Assembly (NCBI RefSeq): GCF_030272615.1
Contig: NC_081414.1
Span: 780,930,119 to 780,994,118 of the forward strand
DNA: 64,000 nucleotides
Reading direction: 5' to 3'
From: Cryptomeria japonica
Lineage: Eukaryota > Streptophyta > Pinopsida > Cupressales > Cupressaceae
Shown here: positions 35,745 to 46,900 of the stretch, one piece after another
Position numbering within the stretch: the first letter of the stretch is position 1
Layout: each line of letters begins with the position of its first letter
Made by a program: the position numbers and the translations under genes
Notes under the pieces: generated by a model
What the model was told of the DNA's origin: nothing
Seen by the model: only the letters and a program-made list of their open reading frames with translations
Database searches by the model: none

Positions 35745-38458
35745 CTACTCACCACCTTTGTTTTACCATGAGTTAGAAAATGGTACATATATTTTAACTA
35801 CTTAAGTGTCACATAAGCTTTTAAATGTGATTAGTGATTCTAGCATGACACTCCATCCAATTCTATATCAAACACTTTTGACCTAGAGATATGAACTAAT
35901 GATGTCATAGATGAGGGACACAATCCCCATAGAATAATTCAAAGTCTTAAACCTATAAACACATTTGACCAGGAAAGACACAAACCTAAAATCACAATGA
36001 CATAGTGGTAGTTTAAACCTTGGTGATCACAACAAAAACATGACCACTTAACTAACACACTATGGGAAGGACCCTAAAATGGTGTGTAGAATTAATGTTC
36101 AAATTAGTCCTCAATTTTATCGACAAGGTCCTTAAAAATTAACCAAAAGAAACTGTATCTTATTCATAAACTATAATCTTTTGTAGACTATGTTTTCTTA
36201 CTACCTCTCCAAAAAGAAACAAGCTGAGATGTGAATTAAACAACATTAGTTTTGTAGCATGGAATAAAATGTTTTATCACAGAAAATTTATCAATCACCA
36301 CAAATATTGAGTCATGTCCTCTTTCTGTCCCTGGTAAACTAAGAAGAAAATTCAACATGACATATATCTATGGTTTCTCTAGTATAGGAAAATATAGTTC
36401 AACATTATAACTTACTCCTTTGGCCATCTAGTATACTTTGCATCTTTATACAAACTTCCTTACTTCTTTTTCTAAGTTTGGCCAATAATAATTCTCACTA
36501 ACAAAAACATAGTTTTATCTCAACCAAAGTGTTGATCCAATCCTCCAATATTATTCTCCTTGATCATATTATCCCTCATTGAACTTCTTAGAATACACAA
36601 CCAACTTCTTCTAATAAATATCTCATATTAGATTAAGAAATGCTACCCTATTATCTTATCCAAAGCACTAGTTCCAATCAATCCCTCTAATCTTCTATAA
36701 CTTATAGACCATCAAGATACAAATGCTTGATTTCATTAAACCTACCAACCTCTATCTTCATATTTGTATTTAAATATTGATGATTAGTATATAAAATAAA
36801 CACTTTTGGAAATAAATGATGTCTCCATTTCTTCAAATTATCAGCTATAATACAAAACTACATACCATAAATATAATACTTTTATTAAAATTAATAAAAC
36901 TCTCACTCAAGCATGAAATTGGCTTACCTTCATGACTCAAAAAAGCTCCTTTGAGACTACCACTAGTATCACAATCTACCTAAAATATATTACTAAAATC
37001 TAGAAGTACCAATATAGGTTGCTTTGTTCTTCAACATATCAAAACTCATTGCTACTTCTTAAATATATATAAACTTCTTTTTATCCCCTTTCATTGTATT
37101 TTTTAAGGGTTCAAAAACAATAATTAAATTCTCAATAAACTTTTTGTAAAAAATTGCTAAACCACAAAAAGATCTTACCTTTGTAACACTCCTTGATTTA
37201 GGTTATTTGATGATAGACCAATCAATAAATTATTCTTCCTTAGATTCTCAAAATCATATTGAATATGCATCAAGTGTTCCTCTAATATGTTATTGAAAAT
37301 AAAAATTTCACACAAATAAAAAAACAACAATTTTTTTTAACTATTTCAATACCTCATTCATAATACAGATAAATATGATTGATGCATTGGTTAGACCAAA
37401 TGGCATGACTAACTACTTATATAATCCCTCTTTAGTTTTGGAGGTTGTATTCCACTTATCCACTTCTTTGGTCTAGATTTAATTATATCCACTCTTCAAT
37501 TCTATGTTCATAGAGTACTTTGTTGTATTTAGACAATCCATTTTTTATCCATCCTTAGGAATGAGAATCTACACCTAATTGTATTTGTAATTATGGCTTG
37601 GAAGTCTATACACATTTTCCATTCTTCATATTTCTTTGGTTCTAGTATCATAGATACCATGTGTGAGTTAAAAAAAATTTAATAAACAATTTCTTAAATA
37701 ACTCTTCAACTTGTCTATATCGGTCTTGATTCCCTAAAGGATTCCTTCTATGAGCTTCCTACTTTGGAAAATTGGCTCCTAGTATCAAATCCTAGTGACT
37801 AACATTCCTCTCTAGTGGAAAATCTTGAGGTACATTATTTGACACAATATAATGAAAACTCCAATATATTTTAAAATTTTAATATTACATCTTCATCTTA
37901 TTAATTATTAACTCTAGGAATTAACGTATAGCATATATGCTCAAGCTTCACACATCCAAAATTTCCCTACCATCAACCAAATAAATTCTTGCTTTAAGAC
38001 ATACCTTTTCTTCCATTTCATTCAAGAACTTCAACTTGTGGAAAACTCTATCCTTTATTAGGGAATAAGTATTACCATATTCATATTGTATTACATGCCA
38101 ATCAAAATTACATGTTGTCCACAATAATTTATGACTTTTATTCATAGACATGATTTGATGCAATACCTCATCATGGTAATTCCCAATCTTTAACTTTATT
38201 AAAAATTTCTCTTGGACTAAGTCTGTATGGTCATTCAACAACCATGCAATGCATTATGGATATGGATGTATCTTTCATTCAAACTATCATTTGTTAAACA
38301 TCTCCTTTAAAATAAGTCTATTAGTGCTATTACTATCAATGATAACACATTTACACCTTGTATAAAATATGACCTTCCTCCTAACTAGATATTTCTCCTT
38401 ATTTGGAAGATTCCCCCTATTAGAAGAACTCGTTTTTTCATCTTTATAATTCTTAGAT
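35745..38458 (-). pseudogene. pol: Old Gypsy, piece 2: protease, RT, RNase H, integrase
   Basis: Read on the minus strand from 38458 leftward. Protease C-terminal text lies near 38140-38000 (YEYGNTYSLIKDRV). RT is near 37420-37320 (GLYKWLVMPFGLTNASIIF, like the MPFGLTNAP motif), then a connection (SVTKVRSFCGLAIFYKKFI) near 37190-37120. The RNase H region is near 36990-36700 (LKKWRHHLFPKVFILYTNHQ). The integrase zinc and core region is near 36500-36100. Stops and indels are frequent. This is the middle of an old Gypsy; gag lies beyond element B (51331-52320) and the integrase end beyond Copia-1 (28870-29419). Confidence 0.8.
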
Positions 38459-38895
38459 TCACCTGTGTAGGGGAAAAAAAGCGAGACTAGGTCAATGTAC
38501 CCTAATCCTACCTTTTGACACACATTGCGGAATACGAAAGAGCCTAGAGATATCGCACAATTGGCTACTTCTTTTGGTGAAAGAGAGAGCCACGGGATAT
38601 CTATTAGGATTTCTATTCCCTTGTTGAAATTGAAAGCTAAAATGATACAAGTTCAAACCCTAACCTCAAAATGTAAGTATGAACTAGTAACAAGTTTGCA
38701 GAATTGAGATTAAACAATGAACAGCTGTAAATGTAAGGATGAAATAAGAATGCAGATATGTACCTGGAGTCGAAATCAGACTGAAAATGTTCGGGACGGG
38801 GGCGCGGGTGCCACTGTCCCGAAAACTGCACCGGAAATCACTGTTTTGCACCCTGAAACACTGTCTGGAAACTGTCGGAAAGCTATCTGTCCGGA

Positions 38896-38984
38896 GGACC
38901 AGGGCGCCCAGCGCCTCTGTCCCAGGGACCAGGGCGCCCAGCGCCCCTGTCCTGGCAGGACCAGGGTGCCCAGCGCCCCTGTCC
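38896..38984. repeat. Three 27-bp GC-rich hairpin units in element B 3' LTR
   Basis: Units at 38896-38922, 38926-38952 and 38958-38984. They share the left arm GGACCAGGGCGCC with the units in element A; the right side reads CAGCGCCYCTGTCC, so the B hairpins have mismatches. Confidence 0.9.
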
Positions 38985-39107
38985 CGGTCTTCTGAGCTGC
39001 AATTGCACACAGAGTTCTGTCTCAGTCTCCTCTTTCCGGATCTGTGTCCTGCGGCGTCGTCCGAATCCCGAAACCTACAATAATATTTGAAAAGGGGGAA
39101 GGGCGGC

Positions 39108-39115
39108 TATATAGG
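39108..39115 (-). promoter_or_regulatory. TATA box of element B LTR
   Basis: CTATATAG on both strands, in a GC-rich context (GGGCGGCTATATAGGG on plus). The same box in the active 5' LTR is at 50328-50335. Confidence 0.6.
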
Positions 39116-39727
39116 GTTTTGCCTTAGTAAAACCCCCGCTTCGGTGATTTCCACCTCCACGAATAGCTAAGTTGTTTTGTAAAATGTATTGTGTGTGCAG
39201 ACCTAGTGTGTGTGCAAGGTCCAAAATGCAAGAAAGCAAACTAGAGCAACCTAGAAAGTAAACCCTAATTGCTTGTAAATGATAATGCAAATGCTCTAAA
39301 TCAAGATGCAATGTGATCTAAAGCATAAATAAATGATATATCAAAGCTTATGTAAGGACATGAAAACAATATGAAATCATACCCAACCCTCAAGGGAGGA
39401 GTACAAGCCAATCTTCAGTCGGTAATCTCCTATTGTTCTTCAATGTCTTCCAAGCCCTAATTAGATGAATGAATGAATGTGATAGATGCTTGATAGAATG
39501 ATGTTGAGTGTTGTTGAAGTCTTCAAAGATCTGCTCTTTCGCTGCATATGAAGTTCCTGGAAACAAAAATCGGATCCCTTCAAGTGAGGAAAGAGAGCTT
39601 TTATGTATGAAACCCTAGGTCGTAAATTCGTATTTTGGCCGACCTAGAGATTGAATATCCTACCAATTTCTTGGGGTTAAGCTTTATTTTATGATTGGAT
39701 CGTGCTCCCAAAATTTCGGGAAAAATG

Positions 39728-39790
39728 TCCGGGACCATGTTGCATGGGCGCCATGGTCCCGACAACTTTTCACCAAATTTTTAGGGCCGT
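39728..39790. repeat. Single hairpin module in element B 3' LTR
   Basis: GGGACCATG, a 12-nt loop, then CATGGTCCC gives a perfect 9-bp inverted repeat, followed by GACAACTTTTCACCAAATTT. The 5' LTR of B has it near 50939. The A LTRs and A leader carry relatives of it. Confidence 0.88.
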
Positions 39791-40115
39791 CGGATATGAT
39801 GATTTTAGAGAGAATCCCGAAGTTACAGATGATTTCGAGATGTTTAGACCCTGAAACCAAGCCCCCAAGTTTGAAATAGGACTTAATTAGGGTTTTTGAT
39901 TAAGTGATGTATTGGAGGAATAAAATGCGAAGGGCGCGCTTTAGTGAAAGGGCCCTACTTTATGATGATGAAATAGGACCTTAGACCTAATTAATTTGAT
40001 TAATTAAGTGCTTAAGGAGAAATGCAATGCAGAATGCAAAATGCGCTAAGGCGGGTGCTAAACTAGGTGTGAAATTGTATCACCCTAGCGAGTGCGTACA
40101 ATTTACGATGCTACA

Positions 40116-40134
40116 TTTAGCCCCCACTTTAGCG
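40116..40134 (-). other. Polypurine tract region of element B
   Basis: On the minus strand CGCTAAAGTGGGGGCTAAA directly precedes the 3' LTR. It is identical over 19 bases to element A. Confidence 0.88.
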
Positions 40135-40697
40135 GTCATATGAGTACTACGTGCATATGCAAGCTAAAGTACAGAAAAGTAAACATTATTTGAAAAAGGA
40201 TATATCCATAAGTCATCGGACGAAGCCCCCAGCGGTATCTGCAGTACACAGTTAGGAACCGCACCCTACAAAACACACGTTAGATCACAAAATCACCTAA
40301 TGCTTACTAGGGAAAGTGATGAAATCTGTGAGTAGCTATATGCCCCCCCCTGTTTCGACTTGCTTATTTAGGGAGGTGAAACAGGGTAGCATGTTTACTT
40401 GCGACAAATTATGTAATAGAGTGTTGATGAGGGGTGTTCACTAAATAGGCTTCATCAGAGCACTTTTTGGAACATCCCGAGAGTAGGAGAAGGAAAATAC
40501 GATTCCAACGCAACAAATGGCTCGAAAATCGCATCTCCCAAACCCAAGTTATGATAAAATGAATGATAGGGGAAAAATTAGGGTTTCGAGAAGTAAGAAT
40601 AGACAAACGAGAGTATATACTTCGAAAGTGACACTTGTATTCGTCACTTTGCCGATTTCAGGATACTATTCAGTGCAGTGGAGCCCACCTAGTCATC
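40135..40697 (+). other. Region between element B tract and PMD start
   Basis: No gene recognised. For the plus-strand PMD gene this is the upstream region; a weak TATA-like GTATATAC lies about 85 bases before its ATG. A short C8 run lies near 40344. Confidence 0.4.
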
Positions 40698-40870
40698 ATG
40701 CCTTCACGACGACTGGAGCATCCCACGAGGATCGAGATCCTGCGCCAGGTCGTGATCGACGATGAGCCACTGGACGAGGTGAGTTGACTGAACGTTTGAC
40801 TTTTGATTTCTCGCATGTTTGACTTTTCCGTGATTGAATGCGGACCCTGAACGCCGACCGGGGCCCACCT

Positions 40871-41003
40871 AGGGCGCCCTGGTCCCTGAGGGGCGCCCTG
40901 GTCCCCCCAGGGCGTCATGGTCCCTGCAGGGCGCCATGGTCCCTGACAGGGCGCCATGGTCCCTGACAGGGCGCCATGGTCCCTGACAGAGCACCATGGT
41001 CCC
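40871..41003. repeat. Tandem array of a ~20-bp GC-rich motif in PMD intron 1
   Basis: Seven units of about 18-20 bp of the type AGGGCGCCATGGTCCCTGAC. The last four are spaced exactly 20 bp apart (GCGCCATGGT at 40931, 40951, 40971, and GCACCATGGT at 40991). The first units read GGGCGCCCTGGTCCC. The words GGCGCC, CCATGG and GGTCCC are the same as in the LTR hairpins of A and B. Confidence 0.9.
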
Positions 41004-43009
41004 CAATCAGGGGCTGGCGAGGGGTTACAAGGCAAGCATTCAATGTTCAATAGTTTGCATTTGCGATTTCGATGATTGAGTACTGATTTTGGTCATGTTT
41101 TCATTTTGCAGGGTCTCCCGTACATGAGAGAGCACACAGCGGGACACATTCTTCGCACTTTGTGAGACCAGATTCCATGGCTGACTCAATCAGAGAGAGA
41201 CACCCTATCGATAGTAGGATTGTGGTACATGATTCTTATGCCGGCCATTCGATTTCATCCTACGATGCTAATGGCACTGATGGAGAGATGGGATCCTGAC
41301 ACCTCTACCTTTCACCTTCTGGTAGGAGAGCTGACGGTCACACTCAAGGATGTATACCGTATACTGCGTCTTCCTATCAGAGGAGCGACAGTCACATGCA
41401 CGACTGATCGGGTAGCGGAGGATCATCAGAGGGAGCAGATGTATTGCATAGGGAGAGTCATGCCGAGCGAGACGAGAGGTCGTATCATGGTCAGCTGGCT
41501 CTTACATCCTACAGGAGAGATACCACTTCTGAGACGCCTCATGATAGCCATCATAGCACTAGCCGTCTGCCCTAATGGGCGAGGGACACACATGCATGAG
41601 GGCCTCACATGGTGTATCAGAGGGATGGAGAGACATAGGAGAGTTTATGCATCGGGTCGGAGTATGCTTGCACATCTCTATCACGACCTTGAGGAGTATG
41701 TATTCGGACAGGGTTGTAGTTTGATGACATGCACACTTCTGCAAGTGTGGATCTTAGAGCACTTCACATGCACCAGGCCCGTCGGCTATCCACTGAGTAT
41801 AGCGAGAAAGCGACCTAGGGTGTTTTCTTATCCACTGACCAGCGAGTGGAGATTTGGGGATTTGTTGTATTGGAGAGTGACTATTGATAGACTGACAGCC
41901 GAGGTGACAGTGTGGAGACCTTACCTATGGATGCACAGATGGGATGGTATGGAGAGACAGTTAGCATGTCTACAGAGGAACCGCCTACTGCGAGGGCGAT
42001 ATGCACACATCATAGTCCCTTTCTACTTTGACCGAGTACGGAGGCAGTTTGGACTAGAGCAGTGTGTTCCAGCCGATGTGCCCATCTATACTCGACACTC
42101 ACGGGTCCTTCCCAAACCTAGAGCAGTAGCGAGACCGACGGTGGATGACATTGAGACTACAGACTTAGAGGGATCAGATCAGGATGTAGTCACTGACTAT
42201 TCTACAGAGCCTGGAGCACAGCGTAGATATGTTTCATGGTTCATGAGATCATATCCAGGTCCTATCTTTCCACCAGATCATCCGACAGGCTATCCCGGCC
42301 CATGGAGACATGGAGACCGAGACAAGGACGAGGGATCTAGGTCAGAGGAGCCAGATGAGGGAGAGGGTCATGAGGAGACGGGAGATCCTGATCCACCTAT
42401 AGGCGATCAGCCCAGTGACGAGGAGGAGGAGGATGCAGATAGAGAGGAGGACGAGGAGGATGCAGGTGATGATGCGGATGAGGATGAGGATGATGAGGAG
42501 GATGACGAGGAGGATGATAGAGATGATGAGGAGGAGTCGGATGTAGCTCCCCACCATTTAGGAGACGATACCATAGCTCTGGATCCACCTCTTATTCCCC
42601 AACAGGGGGAACAAGAGGCGATACGGAGACCTGTCACCAGTACCGTCCAGCCTACACCCATCATGAATAGAGTATTCGAGTGAGGGGAGCCTAGCGGTTT
42701 CCAGTCATAGATGCTACCATATCATGATCCCTACTGGCGTGAGGGAGATCCAGGTATAGTAGGTTTATATTGATTGATTAATGCTTTGATGATATAGAAT
42801 GGTACTAACAAAAAATCTATTCTACTGCCACAGCTAATGTGCAGGAATGGCGTTCCTTGATTTAGCAGGCAATGACAGACATCTCCATGATAGCACAGAG
42901 CCCTAGTTCCTCACAGATTGCCTACAGGCCTCAGGGGAACGTGGGTCGGCATGAGGATTTGTTTTTCCCATTCCGATTATAGGTAGACATATGGAGGGAG
43001 AGAGAGAGA

Positions 43010-43150
43010 AACCTATCAGAGGATCTCCGTCAGGCGCGGCAGAGAGAGGGAGTCCTATCGGAGGATCTCCATCAGGCGCGGCAGAGAGAGAGAGTCCTAT
43101 CAGAGGATCTCCATCAAGCGGGGCAGAGAGAGAGTCCTATCAGAGGACAT
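43010..43150 (+). repeat. 45-bp tandem repeat in PMD exon 3
   Basis: Three copies plus a partial one, encoding units like LSEDLHQARQRERV (15 residues), predicted helical and heptad-friendly. The third copy is 2 nt short, shifting the frame. Confidence 0.85.
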
Positions 43151-43358
43151 CCAGCAGGTGCGGTGAGATCTAGTAGCGGCCCAGACCGAGGCTACCACCT
43201 ATCGTGTGATCCTCATGGATAGGGATCGTAGGAGTTCCTCTCGGAGTCACTCACGATCTGTATTGTGCTACACACCCATGGGTCCACCTCCACGGCCAGA
43301 TCAGGAGGGAGCATCCAGTCGACACTCTCCAGCCACTAGCCCTAGGGATAGGAGATGA

Positions 43359-43957
43359 TTGTATGATGTAAGAGAGAGATCACATTTTGGATATACAGTG
43401 ACCCATGTTTGTACACGATCCACACATATATATGTATATATACATGCTTCTCATTCTGTCTCAAATGTGTTATCTTTAATGCCTAAAACAATGTATATTT
43501 TGTTTTGATTAAATCTAATACATTTGGTAAATGTACATGTATGTTCAGGATTTAATTTCTATGTGATTGATTTCTCAATGCTCCATGATTAAATTAATAC
43601 ATGTGTGACTTAATTACAATATTTAATCAAGTACAACATTGATGATAAGGAAGAAATATGCATTAAGTCTAAGAATCATATAACTAATGTGATTTAATTT
43701 TGAACTTAAACACAACATGATACGATTCTACTTAACACACATAAAGACACTGTATAATATGCTAGCATTATGAAAATGTAAACCTTTTACAATTTACATT
43801 AATGAATTCAAGACAAAACTATAAAGTAAGAAGAAATGCTTGTCAGGAACGAAGCAATATAGATCAAACATCATAACATTTAATTCTATTTTGCTTTTAA
43901 TTAAGAAACACTAACATATTATCCAATGTTGAAGAAGATAGATAAGAAGTGAAGAAT
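43359..43957. other. Spacer between the convergent PMD gene and pol
   Basis: AT-rich, no gene seen. The PMD gene (+) and pol (-) end towards each other here. A TATATATGTATATATAC-like stretch lies near 43425-43443. Confidence 0.6.
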
Positions 43958-46900
43958 TTAAGCATAATATCTACGCAAGTGCATAGCATTGATAGGTTCT
44001 TTAAGAGGCGTACCGTCTACATCTGCTATTTTGTAAGCACCTGATCCATAATCCTCAATGACAATATATGGTCCAAGCCAATTAGGACTAAATTTTCCCT
44101 TTCCGGCCGGAAAGGCATTCACATTGCGTTGATTCTCATAAAGGACTAAATCACCTACTGAGAAGGAACGTTGAATAACCTTATCATTATAGCTTCGCTG
44201 TAGAGTTTTGTGATACGCTTGAATATGCTCAAGAGCGTTTATATGCTGTTCATCAAGCATCTCAAGCTGTTGAAGTCGCTGTTCTCTATAGGAGTCATCA
44301 TCTACTATACCTTTAAGAGAAACCCTAAGTGATGGAATTTCTAACTCTAAGGGCATAATAGCGTCAGCACCATAAACAAGATTATAAGGAGTAGTTCCCG
44401 TAGCAATTCGTACACTCGTTCGGTAGGCCCAAAGAGCGTAGATTAGCTGGTTACTCCAATCCTTACCATGCTTATTTACAGTTTTACGAAGAATTTGCTC
44501 AATTATCTTATTGGATGATTCGGCTTGACCATTTGACTGAGGGTAATACGGTGTAGAAAATCGATGTTTGATATGATACTTCTCGAGGAATTTCTTCACG
44601 TCCTTGTTCTTAAACGATGTTCCGTTATCTGAGATAATAGTGGAAGGTATCCCAAATCGAGAAATAATGTTTTCTAGAAGAAATTGACAAATCACTTCAG
44701 CAGTAGTAGAGCGAAGGGGAATAGCCTCTACCCACTTCGTAAAGTAATCTGTTGCGGTTATAATGAAGGTGTGTCCTTGAGATGAAGGAGGAGAGATTTT
44801 TCCAATAAGATCCAAACCCCATGCGGAGAAGGGCCAAGAAGCTACTTGAGAGCGAAGTTCTTGGGCAGGAGCATGAATCAGGTTATTGTGTTGTTGACAT
44901 TGGTGACATTTCTTAACAAATGAGAAGGAATCCTTCTGCATAGTTTGCCAATAGTATCCCATACGAAGCAACCTATGAACCAGGGATTTGCCCCCAAAAT
45001 GTCCCCCACAGGCACCCGAATGTGCCTCTTCAAGAGCAACAGGGATTTCCGACTTGTTAAGACAATGAAGAAGAAGACCATCATAACCCCTTCGATAAAG
45101 GACATTAGAAAGGATGATATACCTAGCAGACAGCTTGCGGATTCTAGCCCTAGTGTTCCTATTAGCAGAATCAGGGAAGGTACCATCGGTCAAATATCGT
45201 ACGATATGCGAGAACCATTCATCCGAATCTACAAAGTCACAACATGTTACCAAACTAGAATCATCTTCAATAGCTGGAGAAATAAGATTGTGAATAACGA
45301 AGTTAAGATCAACCATAGGGTCCTCTAAAGATACTAACGAAGCCACACATGCCATTGCATCCGCATGTCAATTATCTTTTCAAGGAACAGGTTCCATGGT
45401 ATAAGAATTGAAATTTTGTAATAAAGATATAGCAAGGTCTTTATATTGTGATAATTTGTCTTGTTTTGCTTGATATATTCCTGTTACTTGTCTTATAATT
45501 AATTGCGAATCTCCATAGATATGTATGTGTTTTATATTAAGAGCTAGGGCTGCTTTTATTCCTGCTATAAGAGCCTCATACTCAGCAATGTTATTGGTAC
45601 ACAAGAAATTTAGACGATATGACAAGGGAATAGGTTTCTTTGTAGGAGAAATCAGAACAACACCTGCCCCCGATCCCGTACGACACTTAGAGCCATCAAA
45701 GAATAACTCCCAAGTTTCATCTTTCTCTATAGAAAGAATGAAGTCATCAGGAAAGGACTCAAGGTTAGGGAAGGAAAAAGGTGAAGGAGCCTCAACTAAG
45801 TGATCAGTCAACGCTTGTCCTTTAATTGCTCTTTGTGAAACAAATTTAAGGTCAAATTCAGTTAACATCATAACCCACTTAGCGAGACGTCCTGATAAAT
45901 CAGTTTTAGAGAAAAGATGCTTCAACGGATCAAACTTAACCATGACATAGACTTCTGAATTTAAAAGATAATGTCTCAATTTTTGAGTCGCAAACACCAC
46001 GGCCAAGCATTGTCTTTCTATCACAGAATATCGGGTCTCATAATCAAGTAAAGTACGACTTATGTAATACACCGGACACTCCTTACCATCTTTATCATGT
46101 TGTGCTAACAATGCTGCGAGAGCATGAGAAGAAGCAGCTGTATACAGGATAAAGGGTTTAGAAGGTTCAGCAGGTTGAAGAATAGGAGGACTAGCCAAAT
46201 ACACTTTTAAATCTTCAAATTCTTGTTGACAATCCTCATTCCACTGAAAAGTGATATCCTTTTTAAGAAGTTGAGTAAAAGGAAAGGTACGATCCGCAAG
46301 TTGAGACACAAACCTACGAATAGCTTGAATCTTTCCTTGTAAGCTTTTAAGTTGAGAGACATTTCGAGGAGGTGGCATGTTAACAATAGCATCTATTTTC
46401 TTAGTGTCCACCTCAATCCCACGATGCGAAACTATGAATCCTAATAGTTTTCCACTATCCACACCAAAAACACATTTTCGGGGATTCAAGCGCATGTGAT
46501 ATTTACGAATTCTTTCGAAGATTTGATGAAGGACTTTAACATGATCCATGCAAAGAAAGGATTTAGCCAAAATATCATCAACGTAATCCTCTAAAATCTT
46601 ATACATATAATCATGAAAGATAAGGGTCATCGCTCGTTGATAAGTTGCACCGGCGTTTTTAAGTCCAAAAGGCATCATTATCCAACAAAACGTACCCCAA
46701 GGAGTGGTGAAAGCGGTTTTGTATTGATCTTGAGGGTTAATGAAAATTTGATTGTAGCCTAAAAAACCATCCATGAAGGATAAGAGGGCATGTCCTGCCG
46801 TAGAATCAACTATCATGTCAATGTTTGGAAGAGGGAAATCATCTTTTAAAGAAGCCTTATTTAGATCCCGAAAGTCGGTACACATTCTTATTTTGTTATC

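Larger units (their letters stand above)
38464..40115 (-). repeat. Element B 3' LTR
   Basis: 1,652 bp. On the plus strand it begins TGTGTAGGGG and ends GATGCTACA. It holds three 27-bp hairpin units (38896-38984), a TATA box (38-nt window near 39108-39115) and a hairpin module at about 39728-39790. It has one unit more than its partner. Confidence 0.94.
40698..43358 (+). pseudogene. Antisense plant mobile domain (PMD/MAIN-like) gene with two introns inside element B
   Basis: Three exons: 40698-40778 (from ATG), 41112-42753 and 42834-43358 (TGA). Intron 1 (333 bp) has donor GTGAGT and acceptor TTTTGCAG. Intron 2 (80 bp) has donor GTATAG, branch site TACTAAC at 42803-42809, and acceptor CCACAG. 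The frame fits across both junctions. PMD signatures are GLPYMREHTAGHILRTL at the start of exon 2, then ERWDPDTSTFHL and GELTVTLKDVYRILRLPI. The C-terminal half has a long Asp/Glu-rich tract (about 42330-42540), then 15-residue repeats. Host PMD proteins such as MAIN and MAIL1 act in the nucleus in gene and transposon silencing; what this copy does is unknown. In-frame stops at 41163, 42681, 42708, 42863 and 42980, and a frame change near 43130, break it. Confidence 0.85.

Noticed and set aside
42342-42664. Long minus-strand frames rich in Ser or in His/Pro over the acidic tract
   Set aside because: They are mirror frames of the Asp/Glu-codon run of the PMD gene.
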